Shown here: positions 57,396-64,000 of the stretch, piece by piece | How positions within the stretch are numbered: the first letter of the stretch is position 1 | Layout of the letters: every line of letters starts with the position of its first letter | Source of the DNA: Pyrrhosoma nymphula | Taxonomy: Eukaryota > Arthropoda > Insecta > Odonata > Coenagrionidae | DNA length: 64,000 bases | Direction of reading: 5' to 3' | Assembly (NCBI GenBank): GCA_963573305.1 | Contig: OY754336.1 | Location: forward strand, 2,393,501-2,457,500 | Translations under genes and position numbers: made by a program | Notes under the pieces: generated by a model | Database searches by the model: none | What the model was told of the DNA's origin: nothing | The model's input: only the letters and a program-made list of their open reading frames with translations

Positions 57396-59215
57396 ATGTG
57401 CAATTTTTGTAAAGAGTAGTATATTTATGGTAATTATTTCAGGGTCATTGTGTTATTTAAGGGCGTGGCGTGTTATTTGACGGTTTAGAAGTGAAATGGT
57501 GTAATTTAAGAGCGAAAATTGAAAAGTATTGAATGATGTTGGCAGCACTGTGAATTGGAACTTGGGGTGGAATTTTTTGGGGGCTAACTTCCTGCGCGTA
57601 AAATATATTTTTTACATATTTTATTTGAAACAACATTGAGTAAAGATAACGCTAACACATCACTCATCCAAAAATGAAGGAAGGAAAAATGAGATAAATG
57701 ACAAGGAGACATCGTATTATTTCGCATTATTCAGGCCCTGCCTGAGACCCAGCTTAGCGAGACCTTAGAGCTAATCCTCGGCCATTTGCCCCGACCCTCC
57801 TACTCATTTACGATCCTCATAATAGCAGGAATACGTGTTGAAGTGGTTGAATTGTCAATGATTTTTGCAAAGAAAAATTTATTGCAAACTCCAATTTTTT
57901 ATACCTTGAAATGAATTCTTCGTTTTTTTCTGTGCATAAGCAATTTTCAAACGAAATTTTACTGTTATTATTAACGGACTTCTTGTGTGAAAGCCTTGTG
58001 TGTTCATATGCGATGAAAAATACGCAAAAAGAGAAATGTTGTCGTTTTATTGTCTATATCGTACGTGTTTGTTACAATCTGAATGCCTATTTACACTATA
58101 TGTCCTCTATTTTCCGATTCCTTCATTGATCCCCTTAGTAATTACTCCTATTCCGGTATTTTTCGGTAATGTATATTGTAAAAACATACTTTTAACTTCG
58201 CCTACGTTGGTCCAAAGCCCGAATGAAAAAGAAGGATGGGAAGTATTATTTGGAGGTTTATTCAAAGAAAATTTCGAGACGTCCTAACTAGCTGTAAAAA
58301 TGGAAAAGTCCTAACTTTGTTATTATTAACGCTAGAAATCCGTTTAAAATTCTACAATGCTTAAAAAAATGTTAGTTATTCTTATATAAGTGTAAACTGT
58401 TAAAAATCATAGACAATATTTAATTTTAAAAAACACTGCTAATGCAATGAGTTGACCGTGGACTCCCGCTAAGAAAGGGTTGGAGGGTCGAGTCCAGTGG
58501 CCGGGGTAATAGCCGGGCGCCCCGTTATGTAGGGTCCCAAATCGGAGGGACGAGAGTACCTGGGCCACTCCACCCCAAAAAAGTGCTTCGCAGAACGAGG
58601 TTTAAAATTTTCGCAAGCTACCCGTAGCACGGAAAACATTTTCCTTTCGTAGTCGCCGGCAGGAAAGGGTTAAAAGTAGTTACACCATACGAAAATCTCA
58701 ATCAAAATATTGTTTAACACTAATGGGCAGTATTTTGAATCGAAAAGTGTTTCACCGTAGTAGAGATTGGAATGCGAGACGGCGAATGCTAAGAGGAGGA
58801 ATTCTGCCATTCTTACAGACTGATAGCCGCGCGATTGGACTTCTCTCGCTAGGCTACCGCAGGGGGAAAGAACCACACTTTTGGAAGTCGGATCGGCGTA
58901 GAATCATCAAAATGACCAAAATTGGGTAGGTCAGCGCACCGCGGATCGAGTAATGTACTCATTGTAAGCGTTTGTTGAAAGCCTTCGGCTGGTTCAGCCG
59001 AGCGTCATAATTGCCTGCCCAAGTGTTATATGCCGCTGGCCGTCCGACCTAGCGGCCGCTAGTCATTCCCTCCGTCGTCCTTCCCCGATTCCCCTACCTT
59101 CCCCATTACTTCGCGTGTATTAGCTCCGAAATATGGTTGATTGTTTTCTATGGCCTTCGAGGGGCGGAGCTTCGAAACGGCACTATCACCCTCTACACGG
59201 CGGTGAAGTCAACTA
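57396..59215. other. no gene recognised; possible SINE fragment
   Basis: Mostly unique AT-rich sequence. Around 58450-58580 a ggagggtcgagtccag B-box-like stretch followed by a G+C-rich segment could be a SINE, but the A box is unclear. Short frames at 57911-58287 have no domain. Confidence 0.35.
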
Positions 59216-59217
59216 CG

Positions 59218-60078
59218 TCACCCTGAACGGCTTGTTCGCAGAGACATCTCTGGAGAGAAGGCTGCGACCAGCTTCCTCTCCAGCACGTTCTTAAGCAGGG
59301 ACAATGCTTGCGGGCTCAAGGGAGTGGAGGAGAGATTTACCACCGCGTGCTCGGGTGGATTATCTGGGTTTTTCGGACCTTGAGAAGGGGCGGGCGGTCT
59401 CTTCGGGCGGGCGGGCAGCCCTTGAGAAGCGGCGGGCAGGACTTTTATTTGAGGCATGCGTGTCGGAGAGGTTCGACACAATGGTGGGGGAGGAAGGTTT
59501 AACAGTGTAGCCAGGTCAGGCTTGAAGAGGTAGAGGGGAGGGGGAGGAGAGAGGGGGGTAGCTAGGCGGAGAGGAAGGGACAGACCAGCGCGGAAATGGG
59601 AGGCACAGAGGGAGGAAAGCTTTTTTAGAGATTTACCACGACGAAGTTCAAGAAAGCGATGGGAAGACTTAAGAATTTGGCTAACGGTGGAAAGCAAATT
59701 TGGGGCTGAAGCAGATATGATGTTGATGAGAGAGTGAATTGATTTTTGATACGTAATGGTAAGCTCGTGATATTTATCCCTTACGAAACAACATAGAAGG
59801 AAGGATTGTTGGAAAGATAAGGAGTGGAGGAAAGGGTGTAGTTGGGGCGGGAGGCCCGTGAATGGAAATTTAACGCGTAGGCCGTTAGGAAAAATGCCCA
59901 AGCCGATGCAAGAAGTGAGGAACTCAGAGTGACAGGTAAATTGGGCAGGTTTGAAGGATAGTTTTCTAATTTGGCGCAGCCATGCAACAACGGGATCAAT
60001 GGCATTCATGTTGGGAGAAATGGTTACGGTAATGGAAAACTTAGAAGGATAACAGAAAAAAATGTTTTTACTTGTCAC
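59218..60078 (-). pseudogene. Penelope-like element fragment, N-terminal part only
   Basis: Minus frame of 286 residues. It has a helical start (DPVVAWLRQIRKLSFKPAQF), then a proline-rich linker (SPPPPLYLFKPDLATLLNL), then VVNLSSTPLSPQALSLLKN, which aligns with the start of PLE copy 3 (SPPPPPPLYLSKPDLAT, VVNLSSTSLSPEQLSLLSK). After that point homology stops; the whole RT and endonuclease are missing. Keeping the 5' part and losing the 3' part is unusual for an element that normally truncates at its 5' end. Its upstream border is 60063-60100 plus (TA)n. Confidence 0.8.
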
Positions 60079-60096
60079 GCCTGTGACTCCTTATTG

Positions 60097-60100
<4 letters not shown>
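60063..60100. repeat. 38-bp PLE terminal repeat, inverted relative to 52013-52050
   Basis: The 38 bp tgtttttacttgtcacgc...attgggta are an exact reverse complement of 52013-52050. Here they lie just upstream of a PLE 5' coding part; there they lie downstream of a PLE 3' end. So the same terminal block is found in inverted orientation at opposite ends of the family. Confidence 0.85.

Positions 60101-60140
<40 letters not shown>
60099..60140. repeat. (TA)n microsatellite
   Basis: About 21 TA units directly next to the PLE 38-bp terminal block; compare 51895-51980. Confidence 0.95.
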
Positions 60141-60141
<1 letters not shown>

Positions 60142-60411
60142 TCCCTATATTCTATATATTTTGGGTTAAAACGTCAACTGTACACTTGTACGTATTTCCA
60201 AATGCTAGTTCATCGCCAGGCTTTGGTATATGGTTTGTTCAATATGAGCATGTTTTCTTGGCTGTCTTGAGCTATTTCAGTAAAACCACTCTACAATGAA
60301 TCTCGTTAGAACGAATCCCTTTGTTTAACAAATAACGACTAAGTACCCAGTGGCAGGGATATACATGTTTCAGGATTTTGTTTCAAACAAACCTTATATA
60401 TATATATATAA

Positions 60412-61211
60412 ATAAATAAACTATGCCACAGGTGGGGCGGAATTAAATATAAACACATAAAAAAGAACACTCACACTATAAGCGTGCCCTATCCTTATCA
60501 CCGACCCCCTCCCCGCTAAATTCCTCTCCCACCCTCTTCCTTCCATCCCCTCTCGGTCATGCACTTCCCACAATGTTGTTTACATCCTCCTGTGCAACCT
60601 GTGCGATTCATACTACATTGGTCTCACCACTAACGCCCTCAGTGTTAGAATGACCGGCCACCGAGCCAGCTGCAAGCCGTCCTCGCCCAATGCCTCCTTC
60701 CCCGTCCCGATCCATGCTTCCTCCCACAATCTCATTTTTGATAAATGCTTCCGTGTAGGCGTATTGGCTTCCTCCCTCTGCCTCTCCCCTTCAATTGCGT
60801 ACGCTAGAAAGTGCCTGCATCTGGCTTTATTCCGCACGTAATCCGCCCGGATTAAATCGCGCTCACTGACCTCTCCCGCCCCTTCTCCCCTTTCCCCTCC
60901 TTCAATCCCCTCCCGCCCCTCCCCTTTTCTCCTTTCCACATCCCTTTCTCCTCCTCTGACCCCCTCCCGCCTCTTCCCCTCCTTGCCCTTCCCTCTTCCT
61001 CTGACCCCCTCCCGCCACTCCCCTCTTCTTCCTCCCTACCCCTCTCTCCACCCATCTCACCCCACCTCTTGTTCCCTGCCTGTCCATCATTTTGTATCCA
61101 TCTATCTTTGAGAAAGGTTCTAGAGCAACCGAAATATCAACTTATAGTGTGAGTGTTCTTTTTTATGTGTTTATATTTAATTCCGCCCCACCTGTGGCAT
61201 AGTTTATTTAT
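60412..61211 (+). mobile_element. PLE copy 4, 800-bp insertion bounded by 71-bp inverted repeats
   Basis: Perfect inverted repeats of 71 bp at 60412-60482 and 61141-61211 enclose a 5'-truncated PLE. Inside, a frame at about 60570-60840 encodes the GIY-YIG endonuclease start (NVVYILLCNLCDSYYIGLTT then RMTGHRASCK), followed by a pyrimidine-rich part, a hairpin GGUU/AACC and GAAAUAUC (61131-61138). The right repeat is the element's own 3' tail; the left is an inverted copy of it. Confidence 0.88.
60570..60842 (+). pseudogene. GIY-YIG endonuclease remnant of PLE copy 4
   Basis: Contains the paired cysteines (LLCNLCDSYYIG), the arginine (SVRMTGHR) and the downstream HASSHN and F-KCFRVGVL blocks, in the same order as copies 1-3. 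The frame then degenerates and the reverse transcriptase is absent. Very similar to copy 3 (YIGLSTTPLNIRMNGHR), so both belong to one subfamily. Confidence 0.8.
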
Positions 61212-61239
61212 ATTATCGCGTGTGTGATTTTCCACGAAC

Positions 61240-61597
61240 TCGTGTGTATATATATATATATAAAACTTCCAGGAAAATCACTCGGGTGATAAATATACAG
61301 TATGCCAAGAGGGTGGCCGATAAAAAATATACACACGGAAAAAAGAACACTTACACATAAAAACTTCCGATATTTCGGTGAAGACTAGCTCCACCTTTCT
61401 CAAGGTTTAAAGTAGGAATGAAGAAAAGGAGAGAGATTGAGGTATGGGAGGGGAAAGAGGGGGAGACGAAGGTGTAAGAGGGGAAGGAGGGGAAAGAGGG
61501 AGAGAGGAAGGTGTAAGAGGGGAAGGAGGGGAAAGACGAAGAGCGGGGAGAGGGCGTGGAGGAAGCAGGGAGAGATGAGATGAAGGGGAGGGAGAAA
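61240..61597 (-). other. 3' part of PLE copy 3 with hammerhead-like motif
   Basis: Purine-rich on plus (pyrimidine-rich on the sense strand), ending in a motif read on minus as GAGAAAGGTG, hairpin GGUG...CACC (61395-61377), GAAAUAUC (61376-61369) and GGAAG. The family tail GTGTAAGTGTTCTTTT then follows. It is the same layout as in copies 1, 2 and 4. A short (TA)n occurs at 61248-61262. Confidence 0.55.
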
Positions 61598-64000
61598 CTA
61601 GTGTGATTTATTGAGTCCGGGGGGCGAGAAAGCCTGGTGGATTAAAATACAAGAAGATTCAAGATCTTTGAGCTGAAGGGGAGAGGAAGAAGGGGGAAGG
61701 GAAGCAAGTAGACCGACTTTAAAAGTGTTATTGAAAGTGGAGTTGTGGGAGGAGACGTGAATGGCGACAGGGAGAGAAACAGAGAGGGAGGGGCAATCGT
61801 TACAAGACGAGCGGTGCCCATTCATTCTAATATTGAGAGGAGTGGTGGATAAGCCAATATAGAAAGAAGGGCAGTATTGGCAGAGGAGGATGTAGACAAT
61901 GTTAGGCGTGGTGCAGGAGGGTGAGAGGACAGAAGGGAGGGGAAAAGCGAGGAACTTGTCCGGCAAGGGCTGGGTGATGAGGATGGGGCAAGTTTTACAT
62001 CGCGGGCGGTTGCAAGGGGTGGGAAGGGATTTGGTGGGTTTGAGTGATTTGGACAGGGGTTTGGTAATATTGAAAATGGCGGATAGATTGGGGGGGTGTC
62101 TGAAGCTGAGAGAGGGACATTGGTGGAATATTTTAGAAGTGGTTAGGTTGTCCGACAGGATAGGGTAGAGGTTTTTAATAATACGCCTAATAGAGTCCAC
62201 ACCTGGGAAGTAGGTGGTACAGAGGGAGATATTGTGTTGGGAAATGCTATTAGTAGGAGGCAGTTTGGGGGAGTGTGGTTTTTTGAGGATTTTTTTATTG
62301 AGAAGTTGCTCTGGATAGCCTCTGCGAAGAAGAGATTGATGGAGGTTAGTAAGGAATTTATCAAGGGAGTCAGGGTTGTTGCAAATTCGGTGGCCACGAA
62401 TAGAAAGGGAGTAGGGGAGGGAACGTTTAGTATGGGAGGGGTGGCAGCTGTTATAATGGAGGTATTGTTGTTGGTTGGTGGGCTTGATATGTACGGAAGT
62501 GCTAAATTTGCGGTCAGAGAGGGAGACGTTTACGTCCAGAAAGACGACGTTAGAGGCAGAGATGTTAGAAGTAAAGGAGAGGGGAGAGGAGGCGTTGAGG
62601 GAGGAAATAAAAGAGTTGAGAGAATGAATACCATGTGGCCATAAAAGGAAGATGTCGTCAATGTAACGAAGCCAGAGAAGAGGTTTTAGTGAGCATGAAG
62701 ATAGAAAAGATTGTTCAAAAAGTCCAAGGAAAAGGTTGGCGTAGGAAGGACTGAAGCGACTACCCATAGCGCATCCTTTAATTTGAAGAAAGAATTTGTT
62801 ATTGAAAGAGAAAGCGTTGTGGGTTAGGATGAAATTGGAAAGATCAAGAAGGAACTCAGAGCTGGGAATATGAGGAGCAGGGCGTTTAGTGATGAAATGG
62901 CGGATGGCAGAAAGTCCTTCAGAATGAGGAATGTTGGTATATAGGGAAGTGACATCAATAGTTGCCATTAAGATATCACAGTTAGAGGGGAGTGGAGTAG
63001 AATGGAGGCGTTCAAGAAAATGATAAGTGTCTTTGATATAGGAGGGCAGGGAGTGGAATATGGGTTGTAGGTAGTAGTCAACAAATGCGGACATGCGTTC
63101 GGTGGGTGAGTTATAAGAGGAGACAATGGGGCGGCCAGGGTTGTCAGGTTTGTGGATTTTGGGTAGAATATTGAAGTTTGGGGTGCGTGGGTGTGACGGA
63201 GAAAGAAGGGTGATATCTTGTTTAGACAGGCCTTCATCAGGGCCTTGGATTTGAAGGAAGGAGATTATTTCATCCAAAAATTCAGGATTAGGGTCATGGG
63301 ACAAAGGCTGATATGAGGAAGTGCCAGAAAGTTGTCGGTTGGCTTCATCGAGGTAGTCAGAAGAGTTGAGGATGACTACTGTGGAGCCTTTGTCAGAAGG
63401 AGTGATGGCAATATCTGGATTTAGAGTAAGTTTTCTGAGGGCCGAGATTTCAGAAGGAGATAGATTGGGTTTTGGTTTAAGGGAGTTGAAAAAAGATGGC
63501 TCAGAGAGTTTTGATAGGAGAAGGTTGGTGAAGATTTCAAGGGGGTGATTGGAAAGAAGTGGTTTTGGTTCATGTGAAGAAGGAGGTTTGAATTTGGAGA
63601 GAGCGGTGTGGGGGGGGAGGTGGGAGACGGAGGAGTGGGATGCGTTTCCCAGAAAAATTTCCATTTCAGTCGTCGGCAGAAAAGAAGGGCGTCAGAGAGG
63701 ATTTTAACAGGGTTTATTTTAGGGGTAGGTGAAAAACTAAGGCCTTTGGAAAGAAGAGATAATTGTTCAGGGGAAAGAGAAGTAGAGGAGAGGTTAACAA
63801 CCGTTTTTTCAACTACCGCTAGTCCAGCCGACGACTGAGCTGGGAGGGTGGGGGCAGCGGAAGGAGATTCGCTTCTAGGAAGGACGCGCTTTGGGAAATC
63901 CACTGACGTAGGAGGAGGCGGGGTAGCCAGGTTGAAGCACGTAGCAAGGTCAGGTTTGGACAAGTACAATGGAGGTGGGGGAGGGGGGGATGTCGCCATG
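61598..64000 (-). pseudogene. Penelope-like element copy 3 (RT plus GIY-YIG), cut by window edge
   Basis: Minus strand, the longest copy. A 688-codon frame (63664-61598) covers the DKG motif (DKGSTVVILNSSDY), FNILPKIHK, GRPIVSS, TIDVTSLYTNIPH, KGCAMGSRFSPSYANL, the catalytic LRYIDDIFLLWPHG, the linker CKTCPI and GIY-YIG (IVYILLCQYCPSFYIGLST, PLNIRMNGHR). All key residues are present. The upstream frame (63999-63600) has the proline-rich N-terminus and LSLLSKGLSFSPT, and leaves phase at a run of eight G (63610-63617), a one-base indel. The true start is beyond the window: the fragment at 59218-60078 shows that about 170 residues precede it. Confidence 0.93.

Noticed and set aside
60613..61090. 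Gly/Glu/Arg-rich minus-strand frames
   Set aside because: Pure consequence of the pyrimidine-rich 3' region of PLE copy 4 read backwards.

Overview
The window looks like transposon-dense nuclear DNA of an animal, most likely an arthropod. There is no operon structure. Introns have GT/AG borders (one only 66 bp), and the repeats (Penelope-like elements, hAT, pogo/Tigger, Harbinger, R4-like and PHD-ORF1 LINEs, tRNA-derived SINEs) are typical of arthropod genomes. The species cannot be named from the sequence.

Only one locus looks like a host gene. A plus-strand chain of exons (13923-14124, 31850-32224, 42825-42961, 43028-43139, 43248 to about 43298, and a doubtful terminal exon near 45667-45830) has good splice sites and compatible phases, and its long introns are filled with transposons. 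The protein looks helical and HEAT/ARM-like; I do not recognise the family. Two weaker upstream exons (11494-11619, 13585-13685) also fit by phase.

Layout. 1-3.8 kb: inverted repeats and hairpins. 3.8-7.3 kb: a minus-strand LINE whose endonuclease is split by a 2.2-kb Harbinger-like element. 8.1-14 kb: a Tigger-like element, fold-backs, a pogo-type MITE and a dispersed repeat. 14-31.8 kb: one large intron with a 497-bp fold-back, an almost complete hAT transposon, a hAT MITE, a SINE and a 580-bp tandem duplication. 32-42.8 kb: another intron with a pogo MITE, a tRNA-like sequence, an RNase H fragment, a 2-kb hAT-type element and a minisatellite. 43.6-50 kb: pogo and Harbinger fragments, a possible solo LTR and an R4-like LINE. 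50.5-64 kb: at least five Penelope-like element (PLE) copies in both orientations around a 181-bp satellite array.

The most interesting signal is structural. The PLE 3' ends, and several short fold-back repeats elsewhere in the window, share a layout of a short hairpin, then GAAA, then a tiny self-pairing stretch ending in UC/UH. This resembles the minimal hammerhead ribozymes known from PLEs. Two of the short fold-backs have 13-14 bp target duplications and no coding capacity, so they look like non-autonomous, ribozyme-bearing PLE satellites.
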